Shown here: positions 31,075 to 40,845 of the stretch, piece after piece
Layout of the letters: every line of letters begins with the position of its first letter
Numbering within the stretch: position 1 is the first letter of the stretch
DNA from: Symbiodinium natans
Taxonomy: Eukaryota; Sar; Dinophyceae; Suessiales; Symbiodiniaceae
Length of the DNA stretch: 60,000 nucleotides
Assembly (NCBI GenBank): GCA_905221605.1
Contig: CAJNDS010002312.1
Location: forward strand, 64,001 to 124,000
Direction: 5' to 3'
Notes under the pieces: generated by a model
What the model saw: only the letters and a program-made list of their open reading frames with translations
Databases searched by the model: none
What the model was told of the DNA's origin: nothing
Position numbers and translations under genes: made by a program

Positions 31075-31145
31075 GTGGACTCACGGGGCCGGGACTGCAC
31101 CTACTACGTGGCGGCCCCGGCTTCGACGAAGCCTGCAACGCAAGG
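31075..31145 (+). CDS. Internal exon, unknown protein
   Basis: gaaagccag|GTG opens VDSRGRDCTYYVAAPASTKP and ends CAAGG|GCTTAG (GC donor). Confidence 0.5.
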
Positions 31146-31295
31146 GCTTAGGGCTTAGGGTGTGGGACGTAGGGTTTAGGGTTTAGGGTTGAACAAAGGA
31201 CTAGGGTTTAGGGTTTAGGGTTTAGGATTTAGGGTTTAGGGTTTAGGGTTTCGAGCTTAGGGTTTAAACCTTTATAGCCTAGACTGCAGTTGCAG

Positions 31296-31413
31296 CTATC
31301 AGGCTTTCAAGAACACGCAGACGGAGTGTTGAAATAGATTTTGGAATCAGGGTTTCGGGCTCCAAGGCCAGCGTCGAAGATCTCAGGAGGGCTTGGGCGA
31401 TGGAAGAGCGTAG
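31296..31413 (+). CDS. Two small exon candidates
   Basis: 31296-31329 (gttgcag|C, YQAFKNTQTEC) and 31367-31413 (ctccaag|GCC, ASVEDLRRAWAMEER, AG|GTTG). The composition of both is convincing, but their junction was not resolved. Confidence 0.4.
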
Positions 31414-31501
31414 GTTGTTTTTCCTAGGGCTTCTTACCCTAAACCCTAAACGGGTACTGCCCTGGTATTCGCAGGCAGTCGTTACTGATGGTCTGTTATA
31501 G

Positions 31502-32349
31502 GGAGTTTGTCCGACACCGCATCATCACGCGCAACAACCGGTCGGCCGGAGCTTGCTACCGCAGACGTCATGGTCACTGACCTTGCCACGACCCTTGACA
31601 CTGTCCGTGACGGAGCACGCCTGCAGTCGATACCATCACAGGGGGTTGGCTGCAAACGCTTCACAGTCCGGTGTCATGGACACCTGGCTGCTGGGCTTGG
31701 AGCCCAGGGACTTGACGGTTTTGACCAGCTACTGTGAACGGCTCACGCCGCAAGACGCAGCCGACGTCCGAGCTAGGCAGCCGACGCCGGATATGAGGTC
31801 ACTTTCCAAGCTGAGGACCACGCCAGATCTGCAGCTCCCGCCAGACCGGCTACCTGCATCAGCTGGCAATCCTTGGCCAGGAGATGGCTCGTGAGCAGCA
31901 TGTATGGAGCTTCATATAGCTTCGTTTTCTGCGCAAGGCAAAAGACGAACAAATTGCTATGCTCCAGCGCGTCTGGCCCTCGTCGTTGCCAGCAAGACAA
32001 GGTGCAATGTTGTTGCGGCCATGAACGTGCTGAGAAACTGATTTCCCAGCACGTCGTACCCTCAGCATCATCAGGACCCTTCTTGGAGGTCCATGCTACT
32101 TCTTCACCAAGTATAATTGGACTTATCACCACATTCTTAGGTCATTTACGGGGCTTCTAATTAAGTGGGTTACAAGTACAGTTCTAGTTGGTTAATAGGT
32201 ACCTTCTAATTAAGTGGGTTATAAGTACAGTTATAGTTGGTTAATAACTACCATGAACCCCCAAGTTGGGTCTCTACAGATCTAGTCGAGCAGGGGGGCC
32301 CTCTCCACCCCGGTTGTCGAGGCTTCTGCATCTGAGCTCCGCCAGTTGG
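31502..32349 (+). CDS. Six-exon gene segment with very short introns, unknown protein
   Basis: Exons 31502-31644, 31667-31797, 31835-31901, 31938-32001, 32050-32074 and 32280-32349 keep one frame. The first four introns are 22, 37, 36 and 48 nt, all GT-AG. Pieces: SDTASSRATTGRPELATADV; SGVMDTWLLGLEPRDLTVLT; SRQTGYLHQLAILGQEMARE; AKDEQIAMLQRVWPSSLPAR; RRTLSII. The fifth intron would be GA-AG (CAG|GACCC) and holds the ACTTGGAG-family element at 32080-32268. Without splicing, the coding frame would change several times. The sequence is repeat-free, so the switches are not array artefacts. The family is unknown. Confidence 0.6.
32080..32268. mobile_element. Inverted-repeat element, ACTTGGAG family, with internal tandem duplication
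   Basis: CTTCTTGGAGGTCCATGCTA at the left and TACCATGAACCCCCAAGTTG at the right. The internal unit ACCTTCTAATTAAGTGGG... is duplicated in tandem (about 50 bp). It sits in the intron before the exon at 32280. Confidence 0.65.
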
Positions 32350-32354
32350 GTACC

Positions 32355-32480
32355 CTACACCCTAAACCCTAAACCCTAAACCCTAAACCCTAAACCCTAA
32401 ATCCTAAACCCTAAACCCTAAACCCTAAACCCTAAACCCTAAACCCTGAACCCTGAACCCTAAACCCTAAACCCTAACCC
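32355..32480. repeat. CCCTAAA array
   Basis: Perfect heptamers downstream of the donor at 32350. Confidence 0.9.
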
Positions 32481-33030
32481 CAAAAACCAAAAAACCCTAA
32501 ATTTGTTTTTTTGTTCGAGTGTTGGGCAGGGATTGTGCCGGTTTGGGATGCAGGATTGGTGGTTCAGGCGTTAAGGCGGGTTTGGAGAGTTTTGCAGGGT
32601 TTGGGTAGGATTGAGGGTTTGGGGTTTAGTTTTTGTTCTGTTTCAAGGGGGGGGTGGAGGGTGGAGGGTTTGGGTAGGGTTTGGAGTCCGGGGTTTAGGG
32701 TGGGTTGGGAGGATGCGTTTTTTTTTTTTGGGTTTGGGTTTTGGGCTTAGCACGGGGGGGGGGGGTCTTACCATCCGACCCAAACAGCCCACGACCACCT
32801 AAGCCCACAACCAAAACCTTCATGCCTATAAGCCCCTGACCCACACCTCCAAACGCTGTACCAAGGCAAAAACCCTGAGCTCCAACACGCCAAAAGACCC
32901 AAACCCAAAAGCCACAATCGGGGGGGGGGGGGGGGAGGGCAGCCCAAGCACCTCCCGGAAAAAAGAACCAAAACCCTAAATCTTAAGCTCCAGCAAAACC
33001 AAAAGACGCAGACCCTGAACCCTAAACCCT
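32481..33030. other. G-rich then C-rich low-complexity spacer
   Basis: Degenerate GGGTTTGG DNA to about 32760, with poly-T and poly-G runs. A C/A-rich complementary-looking half follows, with a poly-G run at about 32919-32934. No gene is supported. Confidence 0.5.
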
Positions 33031-33063
33031 AAACCGCACTTGGGCGATTTTTGGCACTCTCAG

Positions 33064-33127
33064 GCCGATCCCGGCAGATGCGAAACGGATGGCGAGTTCT
33101 ACACGCCCAGCCTCTTGTCTGAGCTTG
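33064..33127 (+). CDS. Internal exon, unknown protein
   Basis: ggcactctcag|GCC opens ADPGRCETDGEFYTPSLLSE and ends CTTG|GTCGGA. Confidence 0.6.
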
Positions 33128-33224
33128 GTCGGAACTGATGACCCTCTAACACTGAGCCTTGAGCCAAGCCTAAACCCCTAAACCCTAAATCCTGAATCCT
33201 ACGCCCTTTTCCTTCAACCCTAAA

Positions 33225-33562
33225 CCATAAACCCTAAACCCTAAACCCTAAACCCCCAAAACCCTAAACCCCAAAACCCCAAACCCGGAACCCTGAACCC
33301 TGAAATTCTAAACCCTAAACCCCAAAACCCCAAACCCGGAACCCTGAACCCTGAAATTCTAAACCCTAAACCCTAAACCCTAAACCCTAAACCCTAAACC
33401 CTAAACCCTAAACCCTAAACCCTAAACCCTAAACCCTAAACCCTAAACCCTAAACCCTAAACCCTAAACCCTAAACCCTAAACCCTAAACCCTAAACCCT
33501 AAACCCTAAACCCTAAACCCTAAACCCTAAACCCTAAACCCTAAACCCTAAACCCTAAACCC
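33225..33562. repeat. CCCTAAA array with a duplicated 67-bp segment
   Basis: About 200 bp of perfect heptamers. Just before them, the segment ACCCCAAAACCCCAAACCC...GAAATTCT (33260-33311) is repeated in tandem. Confidence 0.9.
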
Positions 33563-33599
33563 CCACACCCAACACTTTGTAAAGCATCGAAGCTCCCGG

Positions 33600-33658
33600 G
33601 AGGCCACGGGTTTTCGGCCATCTACTCCTGCTGCGTCTGCGCCCGGGCCCCTGTACTT
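33600..33658 (+). CDS. Exon, unknown protein
   Basis: Reads EATGFRPSTPAASAPGPLYL and runs into a G-strand array (TTGGGG|GTTTAG). The acceptor is unclear. Confidence 0.4.
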
Positions 33659-33962
33659 GGGGGTTTAGGGTTTAGGGTTTAGGGTTTAGGGTTTAGGGTT
33701 TAGGGTGTAGGGCCCCTGTAGGGGCTTGTATCTTGCCTTTGGCTTTCAGGTTTAGGGTTTAGGGCTTAGGGCTTTTTGGGGTTTGGGGTTTAGGGTTTGG
33801 GGTTTAGGGTTTAGGGTTTGGGGTTTAGGGTTTAGGGTTTGGGGTTTAAGGCTTTTTGGGGTTTGGGGTTCCCTTACATGCGCTTGCTTGCCACTTGGGG
33901 GTTGTTCTTGATTAGGGTTGGGGGCTTATGGCAACCCTCCACCCCCCCCTTGCCTTCGGGTT

Positions 33963-34095
33963 GAACCAGAGGAGGCAGCAGTACTTGTACACTATGCAAA
34001 ACCTTAAAACCCCCTATCCTGAACCCTCTTGCTGATGCGGGTTGCGGCGTAGCACCGGGATGCTACTACCCCCGTGCCAATGGGAGAGGAGATTT
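33963..34095 (+). CDS. Two possible small exons
   Basis: 33963-34007 reads EPEEAAVLVHYAKP then TAA. 34031-34095 reads DAGCGVAPGCYYPRANGRGD up to a poly-G tract (34096-34118). Borders are not convincing. Confidence 0.3.
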
Positions 34096-34118
34096 GGGGG
34101 GGGGGGGGGGGGGGGGGG
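34096..34118. repeat. Poly-G tract
   Basis: 23 G residues, a possible assembly weak point. Confidence 0.9.
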
Positions 34119-34467
34119 CGGACTTGGGTTGTGGAGATCAGGGTGTAGGTTTAGGGTCTAGGGTTTAGCTTTCGGGTTTTTGGTTTTGGGTTTAGGGTCT
34201 AGGGTTTAGGATGTCAGGGTGCCGGGGTTTAGGGCTTTTGTTGCACCCAACACCCTCAACCCAAACACCCCCCTTCTCAAACCCCGCAACCCTAAAGCCT
34301 GCTCACTAAACCCGAGGCGTCCGTAAACCAGCAACCTTGGAGTCTGAGCTCTAAGCAGCTTAAGGACTAGAGTTTGAGGTTTAGGGTTTAGGGTTGAGGG
34401 TCTTAGGGTATTAGGGTATCAGGGTTTTAGGGTTTAGTTTAGGGTTTAGGGTTGAGGGTTTAGGGCT

Positions 34468-34547
34468 GACGAAGCTCAGGAAGGAGGCGTCCGGTCCAAC
34501 GCCAATATCATCCGCCTCCGGCTGCCGAATGGGCGCTGGGCCGAGGG
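34468..34547 (+). CDS. Internal exon, unknown protein
   Basis: Reads DEAQEGGVRSNANIIRLRLP then NGRWAE. The IIRLRLPNGRW pattern recalls the first strands of ubiquitin-like/UBX folds, but this is only a resemblance. It ends GAGGG|GTTTGG. Confidence 0.45.
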
Positions 34548-34898
34548 GTTTGGGCTTTCTGGGTTCAGGGTTTAGGGTTTAGGGTTTAAGGCCGGGTGTG
34601 TTGGGTTCAGGGTTGAGGATTTGGGGTTCATGGTGTTTAGTGCGTTAACCCGAAACTCATAAACGCTAAACCCTAAACCCTAAACTTGCCCTAAACCCTG
34701 AATCCTAAACCCTAAACCGAGTTCAGTCTCGGAAGTTTATTGTTTGGTCTTGGGTGTATCGTGTTGTGCAGAGTCGAGGGCTCAGGGTCGGGCTCTCACA
34801 CTCCAAGCCCGAAAACTTAAACCCTAGGGTTTCGGGTTTAGGGTTTAGGGTTCGGGGTTTAGGGTTTGGGGCTTAGGGTTTAGGGTAAACATGTAAAG

Positions 34899-34935
34899 AT
34901 GACGAGTTGCGGGAAGGAGTTGAGTTTAAGACCAG
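34899..34935 (+). CDS. Small exon, unknown protein
   Basis: acatgtaaag|AT opens DDELREGVEFKT and ends CCAG before a G run. With a GA donor a few bases later it would be in phase with the exon at 35101. Confidence 0.4.
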
Positions 34936-35100
34936 GGGGGGATAACCTCTGCTTAGGGTTTAGGGTTTGGGTTTTGGGGTTTAGGGCTTAGGGAACCCCC
35001 AGACTCCAAGCCTGAACCCCCGAACGACAGATCCCGAACCCCCTCCCCCAACCAAACTCCAACAATGCGTGGTGACTGTTCTTGGGTGGCCCTGGTGCAG

Positions 35101-35814
35101 TTACGAAATTCAGGTCCGGCGGAGGCTACGGATTTCCAACAGGAGTTGCGACAAGATGGCAGCATGAAGCGCTGAACGTAAGGCGAACCTGGCTGTTTCA
35201 GTTGTTTTGCCCAGACCAGCTTGACTTGACATTCGACAGGCAGACGGAAAAGATCTTCAAGGACAAGGTTGCATACGTTGGCTGCTGCTGGAAGAGCAAG
35301 CCGTGTTGGCGATGGACCCAGTGCATGATTTCAATGAGGCCGGGTCGGATGTCTCCACTTGCTCATCGCCAGCCTGCTGGAGAAATAGGGTTTAGGGTTT
35401 AGGGTTTAGGGTTTAGGGTTTACAAGAGCTGGAAGATGCAGGCGCCGGGGTCGGTAGCCTTGGAGATGGAAGCGCCGGTAGATGAGCAACCGGCCATGTT
35501 GGAGTGTTGCATCATTTTGGCAGGACAAGAATGCGCAAGCCGCGTCGCGAAGAGAATTGTCGGTCGCTCTCGGCTTCAGGTCGTCGATCTCATTTGGTAC
35601 TCGAATCGTTTGGGCAAACCCAATCCCCCCCCCCCCCGAAACCCTGGAACGAAGGGGTTTAGGGTTTAGGGTTACTTTCTTTGTAGGGGATGAGATTAGG
35701 AAGAAGAGGCAGTCCTTCAAGCCTTTAGTGTACATTTTGCGGGAAGGGCGTGGGGTTGCACACGCCACTCCGGACAGGAAGCGGCCACCCACTACTGAAT
35801 CGGGTCATCCTTAA
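35101..35814 (+). CDS. Four-exon gene end including an all-TTTAGGG intron, unknown protein
   Basis: Exons 35101-35177, 35240-35389, 35427-35613 and 35687-35814 (stop TAA 35812-35814) keep one frame. The introns are 62 nt (AAC|GTAAGG ... cgacag), 37 nt (AGG|GTTTAG ... ttacaag, heptamers only), and 73 nt (G|GC donor ... tttctttgtag, containing a poly-C tract and heptamers). Pieces: TKFRSGGGYGFPTGVATRWQ; ADGKDLQGQGCIRWLLLEEQ; AVLAMDPVHDFNEAGSDVST; QAPGSVALEMEAPVDEQPAM; LAGQECASRVAKRIVGRSRL; DEIRKKRQSFKPLVYILREG. The C-terminus is basic. The family is not recognised. Confidence 0.7.
35390..35426 (+). repeat. 37-nt intron made of TTTAGGG units
   Basis: Five G-strand units between AGAAATAGG and AGCTGGAAG. 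The first base pair is GT and the last is AG (ttacaag). Both flanking exons are phase 0. Confidence 0.65.
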
Positions 35815-35819
35815 GTAGA

Positions 35820-36250
35820 TGGAATATTTGACATCCCGAAAAAGATAAAGCCCCCTTTCCAAAACGATAGATAGAATACTAAAAACCCCAAAAAAGAAAG
35901 GTAGAATATTGGCCTAAAGTTTAGGGCGAAGAGATGCCCCAGGGGTCGGGGTCAACCATATTCTATCTATGGGTTCCTGCGGGGAGGTGCTCTCTTCCGG
36001 GGAGGGCGCAAAAAACGTTATGACATCCTTAAGATTCTCACCAGACCATATATAGCCCCACAACCTAGACGCTAAAGCTAGAACCCTAAAGCCAAAGCTG
36101 TCTAAAACATGATCCCGCAAACATTCTATGTACGGGTTGCTCAAATATTCTATGTATGGGTTCCAAGATTCTATGTATGGGTTCCTCGAAAAGCGTGGGC
36201 ATGCCAAAACCCCGAAACATAAAGCCCCCCGGAAACCCAAATTCTATCTA
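35820..36250. repeat. Dispersed ATTCTATGTATGGGTTCC repeats downstream of a gene end
   Basis: Four or more copies of an 18-bp motif (ATTCTATSTAYGGGTTSC) in both orientations among AT-richer DNA, after the stop at 35814. No coding signal is seen. Confidence 0.55.
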
Positions 36251-36415
36251 TTCAAGAAAGACTATAGGGTTTAGAACCGGCTAAATCGAAACTTGAACCC
36301 TCAACCCTAAACCCTAAACCATGTGCCCAAAACCCAAAACCCGAAACCTTAAACCGTACGACCCTAAACCCTACAAACCCAAGCCCTGGCCTCGACGATT
36401 GAAAGCTCCTGTGAG

Positions 36416-37885
36416 GATGGAGCCTGCATTTGGCTCCGAGAACATGCCGACCATTCGCGTGTACCAGGTCGCCGCAGCTGTCTTTGGCTGTGGGATTTAG
36501 GGACCCTAAACCCTAACCCCCCCTACAACCCCCCCTAACCCCCCGTAAACCCCCCTAAACCCCCCCTAAACTCCCGTAACCCCCCCAAAACCCCCCCCAA
36601 AACCCCCTAAACCCCCTCTAAACCCTAAACCCCGAAACCCCCTACACCCCCTAAACTGGGCCTTGAAACCCTGAACCCCTGGTCATGGGTTCTCGTACTA
36701 CCCCTCTATACTACCGGCGTTTAGGGCGTTTAGGGTTTAGGGTGCAGGGTTTAGGGTTTAGTGTTTAGGCCCTCCTCTATACTACCACCCCCCCCAGCTT
36801 CCCCCCTTAAATAGGCATGATTTTCCCTCAATAGCCCAAATAGCCTTCATTCTGGGGGGAACCTCGCGAGGGTAGTATGGAGGGGGGTAGTAGGGGGACC
36901 CATGACCTGGCGCAGGCTGTTCCGCTTCCCGAGCGCGGCTTCTTCCCGATGCGGATTGGCGCGCAGCAGCTTGGGCAGAGATGGAGCGGCCCTAAGCCCT
37001 AAACCCTAAATCCTAAACCCTAAACCCCAAACCCTATGTAGGAGATTTTGCTGCGTGGCTTCGGAGCGTTAGGGTTGAGGGTTTCGTCGGGGGAGAGAAG
37101 ACCCTAAGCCCCAGACTCTTCTGCAAAAGTGAAGGGTTTAGGCGCCCTTCCTCCAACGTGACATTAACAGGTGGTGAGCCTTAACAGGCAGGGATAACCT
37201 ACTTCCCCAGAGACCTTAAACCCTAAAACCCTAAAACCCTAAAACCCTAACACCCTAAAACCCTAAAACCCTAAAACCCTAAAACCCTAAAACCCTAAAA
37301 CCCTAGAACCCTAAAACCCTAAGACCCTAAAACCCTAAAACCCTAAATCCCTACATCCCTAAATCCCAAACCCCAAACCCTAAACACAGACCCTACACCC
37401 TAAACCCTAAACCCCAGACCATAAACCCAAACGCTAAGCTCTAGACCCTCCATAGTAAACCCTGAACCCCAAAAGGTTGCCTCGGAGTGTTGTTCCCCGA
37501 AAAGCCGCCAAGTTGCTCTGGCGGTCGGGGGGTTGGAGGGTGAGGCTTCCTCCTCATGGGATTGAGACTCGTGCCCGTAAGCATACGAGGTTCCTTAAAT
37601 ATCCCAATGTGGCCCTTATACTACCTTAAGGATCTGTCAAACAGGGCCCCCAAGACCGAAGGGTACAAGCTTAAGAGGCGTTTGGAGTGCCTTGCTGCCG
37701 ACCTTCGGGTTTAGGGTTTAGGGTTTAGGGTTTAGGGTTTAGGGTTTAGGGTTTAGGGTTTAGGGTTTAGGGACTCCTCCGCTACCAAGCTGGGATGTAA
37801 CCTGAGTCCCGCGCCTCTCGGGACAGAAAGGGCCCAGCTTCCCCTTGAGCTGCAAAAAGCACTCGAAGACTCGTGCGTGCTCATG
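36416..37885 (+). CDS. Chain of small exons, unknown protein
   Basis: Exon 36416-36467 (MEPAFGSENMPTIRVYQ, CAG|GTCGCC) joins 36916-36991 (AVPLPERGFFPMRIGAQQLG) in phase 0. Exons 37042-37073 (EILLRGFGAL), 37476-37539 (LPRSVVPRKAAKLLWRSGGW, AGG|GTGAGG) and 37676-37708 (RRLECLAADLR, CGG|GTTTAG) are also mutually in phase. The link from 36991 to 37042 is unresolved. The next island (37771-37885) starts at a heptamer acceptor TTTAG|GG. In the continuing phase it stops soon (GLLRYQAGM). In another frame it is open to a perfect ATG|GTAAGT donor (LSPAPLGTERAQLPLELQKA), so it may belong to a different transcript. Confidence 0.5.
36683..36905. mobile_element. Inverted-repeat element, TCATGGG family, with 5-bp target duplication
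   Basis: TCATGGGTTCTCGTACTACC at the left and the inverse at the right (GGGGTAGTAGGGGGACCCATGA). CCTGG is present on both sides (36678-36682 and 36906-36910). A heptamer run (36719-36765) is inserted inside. It lies in the intron before the exon at 36916. Confidence 0.8.
37205..37360. repeat. ACCCTAAA (8-mer) array
   Basis: About 17 units with an extra A (CCCTAAAA), a homogenised length variant of the heptamer. Confidence 0.9.
37545..37675. mobile_element. Dispersed element related to 50243-50370
   Basis: GAGACTCGTGCCCGTAAGC ... AGGGTACAAGCTTAAG is matched by GAGACTCGCACCCCTAAGCTTGTACCC at 50258-50285 in rearranged form. The exon at 37676 begins immediately after its terminal AAG. Confidence 0.4.
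37708..37770. repeat. TTTAGGG array between two exon islands
   Basis: Nine perfect G-strand heptamers starting GTTTAG after CGG and ending TTTAG before GGACTCC. Confidence 0.9.
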
Positions 37886-37961
37886 GTAAGTGGGGCTTAG
37901 GGCTGATCGGGGTTGAGGTTTTTTGGGGGGACTCAGGGTTTGGGTTTCCGGGTAAACCCTA

Positions 37962-38090
37962 AACCCCAAAACCCTAAACCCTAAACTCTAAACCCTAAAC
38001 CCTAAACCCTAAACCCTAAACCCTAAACCCTAAACCCTAAACCCTAAACCCTAAACCCTAAACCCTAAACCCTAAACTTCAACCCCTAAA
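37962..38090. repeat. CCCTAAA array
   Basis: C-strand heptamers in the intron after the GTAAGT donor at 37886. Confidence 0.9.
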
Positions 38091-38349
38091 CCCTACAACC
38101 CGGTCTAGGCCTGGGGGGGCGCCCCTCAAGTGCTTAGTTGCAGGTTGAGGGGTTTTGGGCTTTAGGGTTGGCCAGGCTTTGTGCTGAAGGGGTTTAGGGG
38201 CTTATAGGGGGGTTTGAGGGTTTGAGGGTTTAGGGTTTAGGGTTTAGGGTTTAGGGTTTAGGGTTTAGGGGCAGCAGATGCCCCCGAGAGCTGACGCCTC
38301 GACCTAAACCAGACGTCGAGGCTCTCGACGCATAACGACCTCCTTCCAG

Positions 38350-38912
38350 ACTACACCATCATGCCCGGGCCTTGGCAGGATTTGGTTGCTAAGGGCCCCC
38401 CGAAACCCCGAACCCCGAAACACCGAGACCCCGAGACCCCGAAACCCCGAAGCCCCGAAACCCCGAAGCCCCGAAGCCCCGAAGCCCCGAAACCCTCAAC
38501 CTGCAACCCTAAATCATGAACCCGCAACCCTGAATCATGAACAGCCCTGAAGCTTTCTTCATCCTTGCCCACTTATTGCCCCTTCTCTGAGCCCGGGAAT
38601 GAGAGAAGTAGGTCCGGAGAGGCAGCTGATGCTCATGATGCTCACCCCCGTGGCAGGGGCTAGTTATCTAAGGGTAGCTACATGGTCCCTTACCATGGGC
38701 CTTTAAAACGGCACCGCGCATATCCCCCTTTTATTCCTTATTCAAACTAAGGGCCCATGCTTCGGAACACATGAAACCACCCTAAGAAGTTAGCTAAGGG
38801 GGTTTAGGGTTTAGGGTTTAGGGTTTAGGGTTTAGGGTTTAGGGTTTAGGGTTTAGCTAAGGCGCAGGGCACCTGATGCCATGCGACAGCGCCGCCTGTG
38901 GTTGCCAAATCC
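38350..38912 (+). CDS. Three exon islands, phase-compatible, unknown protein
   Basis: 38350-38384 (cctccttccag|AC, YTIMPGPWQDL, TTG|GTTGCT), 38592-38658 (tctgag|CCC, PGNERSRSGEAADAHDAHPR, G|GC donor) and 38868-38912 (gcgcag|GG, HLMPCDSAACGCQIPNF) can be read as one frame. Other frames are also open in the second and third islands. Confidence 0.45.
38796..38855. repeat. TTTAGGG array
   Basis: Eight G-strand heptamers just before the exon at 38868. Confidence 0.9.
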
Positions 38913-39046
38913 CAAACTTTCAGGGCTTAGGGCTTAGCATTTCCCAAAGCCACGCCCAAACCCAAGCCCCTAACACCTAAACCTCAAAGTCCTAAACGCC
39001 CAGCCTGAAACCCGAAACCCTAATCCCGAGAATTCGCCTGCCTCAG

Positions 39047-39138
39047 GTCTGGCAGGTATCTGATGAACTTGCCTCCCAAGGCGGCCCACGCCGCCGTCGT
39101 GTGGGGGCCTTGGGCCTCGCTGTGGACCCACACAAGAG
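39047..39138 (+). CDS. Internal exon, Arg-rich segment, unknown protein
   Basis: gcctcag|GTC opens VWQVSDELASQGGPRRRRVG then ALGLAVDPHK and ends AGAG|GTCGGG. A second frame (MNLPPKAAHAAVVWGPWASL) is also open. Confidence 0.5.
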
Positions 39139-39414
39139 GTCGGGTTTAGGGTTTAGGGTTTGGGGTTTAGGGTTTGGGGTTTAGGGTTTGGGGTTTAGGG
39201 TTTGGGGTTTAGGGTTTGCGGCTTAGGGTTTGGGGTTTGGGGGTATAGGGTTTAGGGTTTGGGGGTATAGGGTTTAGGGTCTGGAGTTTAGTGGGTGTTA
39301 GGCTTTTGGGTTTCAGGACTTGGGGTTGTGGGGTTTAAGGTTTAGGGTTTAGGGCTTCAGGCCCCGAAGCCCTTCAACCTTAGACTTCTCAAACCCTTAA
39401 ACCTTTGACCCTGA

Positions 39415-39512
39415 TCCCTAAACCCTAAACCCTAAACCCTAAACCCTAAACCCTAAACCCTAAACCCTAAACCCTAAACCCTAAACCCTAAACCCTAAAC
39501 CCTAAACCCCAA
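39415..39512. repeat. CCCTAAA array
   Basis: Perfect C-strand heptamers. Confidence 0.9.
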
Positions 39513-39538
39513 AACCTTTGACCCTGAACCCTAAACCC

Positions 39539-39583
39539 ATCAAAGCCTACTTCGAAGGGTTTTTACCTTCCTTTGAGCAAGGG
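39539..39583 (+). CDS. Small exon, unknown protein
   Basis: Reads IKAYFEGFLPSFEQ and ends CAAGGG|GTTCAG. The acceptor is hidden in the array before it. Confidence 0.4.
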
Positions 39584-39754
39584 GTTCAGGGTGTGTTGGG
39601 TTCAGGGTTCAGGGCTCGCTGGGTATCTGGATGCCCCAAGTCCATATTTTGGGGTTCCGAGCCCCTGAAGCCCCTGAAACCCTAAGCCCTCAACCCTAAA
39701 CCTCAAACCCCAAACCCTTAGCCCTTACACCCTTAACCCTAAACCCCCTGTTAG

Positions 39755-39905
39755 GAGTGAAGGCATCACTCTGCGGAAGTGTTTGTGGCCTGCCCTGGTG
39801 ATCGAGACTTGCAGTTGAGGGTTTAGGGTTTAGGGTCTAGATGAAGTTGTCTACCTGGTTGATGCCTCATCTCTTTGACTTAGGGGGAGGCTGCCCAGTT
39901 TTCTG
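39755..39905 (+). CDS. Two phase-matched exons around a 43-nt intron, unknown protein
   Basis: 39755-39797 (tgttag|G, SEGITLRKCLWPAL) and 39841-39905 (gtctag|ATG, MKLSTWLMPHLFDLGGGCPV, CTG|GTGAGG). The 43-nt intron is GTGATC...GTCTAG and contains two TTTAGGG units. The donor of the second exon is near-perfect. Confidence 0.5.
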
Positions 39906-40084
39906 GTGAGGCCTAAGTCCAGAGCATGGGGAGGGTATAGGTTTTGGGGTTGAGGGTGTCGGGTTTAGGGTTTAGGTTTAGGGTTTAAATCGACGCACAC
40001 CCCCGAATAAGAGCTTCAGGGTACGTGTACTACACCCTAAGCGCACTAAACCCGGAACCCGAAACCCTAAACCCAAAAGCCCCG

Positions 40085-40166
40085 TTGACCGACGTCTCGC
40101 ACACCAGGGGCTCCCTGGTGGGGGTGGAGGGCTGGGGCAACGAAAGGCCGGCAACCCTGCGTCTGG
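40085..40166 (+). CDS. Exon, unknown protein
   Basis: Reads LTDVSHTRGSLVGVEGWGNE then RPATLRLG. A second frame (VDRRLAHQGLPGGGGGLGQR) is open too. Confidence 0.4.
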
Positions 40167-40220
40167 GGTTGGAGGGTTTAGGGTTTGGGGTTTGAGGCTT
40201 GCGGTTGAAAGTTTACGGCC

Positions 40221-40395
40221 TAAAGCCTAAACCCTACAACCTAAACCCTAAACCCTAAACCCTAAACCCTAAACCCTAAACCCTAAACCCTAAACCCTAA
40301 ACCCTAAACCCTAAACCCTAAACCCTAAACCCTAAACCCTAAACCCTAAACCCTAAACCCTACACCCTAAACCCTAAACCCTAAACCCTAAACCC
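40221..40395. repeat. CCCTAAA array
   Basis: About 170 bp of nearly perfect heptamers. Confidence 0.95.
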
Positions 40396-40784
40396 AAATT
40401 TCGGGGGTTTGGGGCTCAGGGCAGCTCAGGGCTTAAGGGCTGTTTGGAGTGGTTAATCTGTTTGTTTTTCTGCGTTGTCTCGCTGCTTGCAGTCTAGGAT
40501 TCCTGGCTTGGGGTTTAGGGCCTAGGGTTCAGGGTTTAGGGTTTAGGGTTTCGGGTTTAGGGTTATAGGGTTTAGGGTTTAGGGGTTTAGGGTTATAGGG
40601 TTCAGGGTTTAGGGTTCAGGGGTTTCGGGGTTAGTGGCAGGGTTTCGGGGTTAGTGGTTCGGGTTTCAGGGCTTCAGGGTTTTGTTTCAGGGTTCTTCGG
40701 TCCTGGGTCAGAGTTGTTTATAGCAACTATGTTTGGTTGATCGATTGTGTCAGACATGGCCACGAGCCACAGACCCAAAACTAG

Positions 40785-40845
40785 CATAATTCGGATTCCA
40801 CAAAGACTTGAACAATGTCACATTCCAGAGCCGTTGCCATGTTAA
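40785..40845 (+). CDS. Possible terminal exon
   Basis: aaaactag|C opens IIRIPQRLEQCHIPEPLPC and ends at TAA 40843-40845, in repeat-free DNA. Downstream 40850-40960 is unique AT-balanced sequence. Confidence 0.4.

Noticed and set aside
34468-34547. Firm assignment to the UBX/ubiquitin-like family
   Set aside because: Only about ten residues resemble the pattern; not enough to name a domain.
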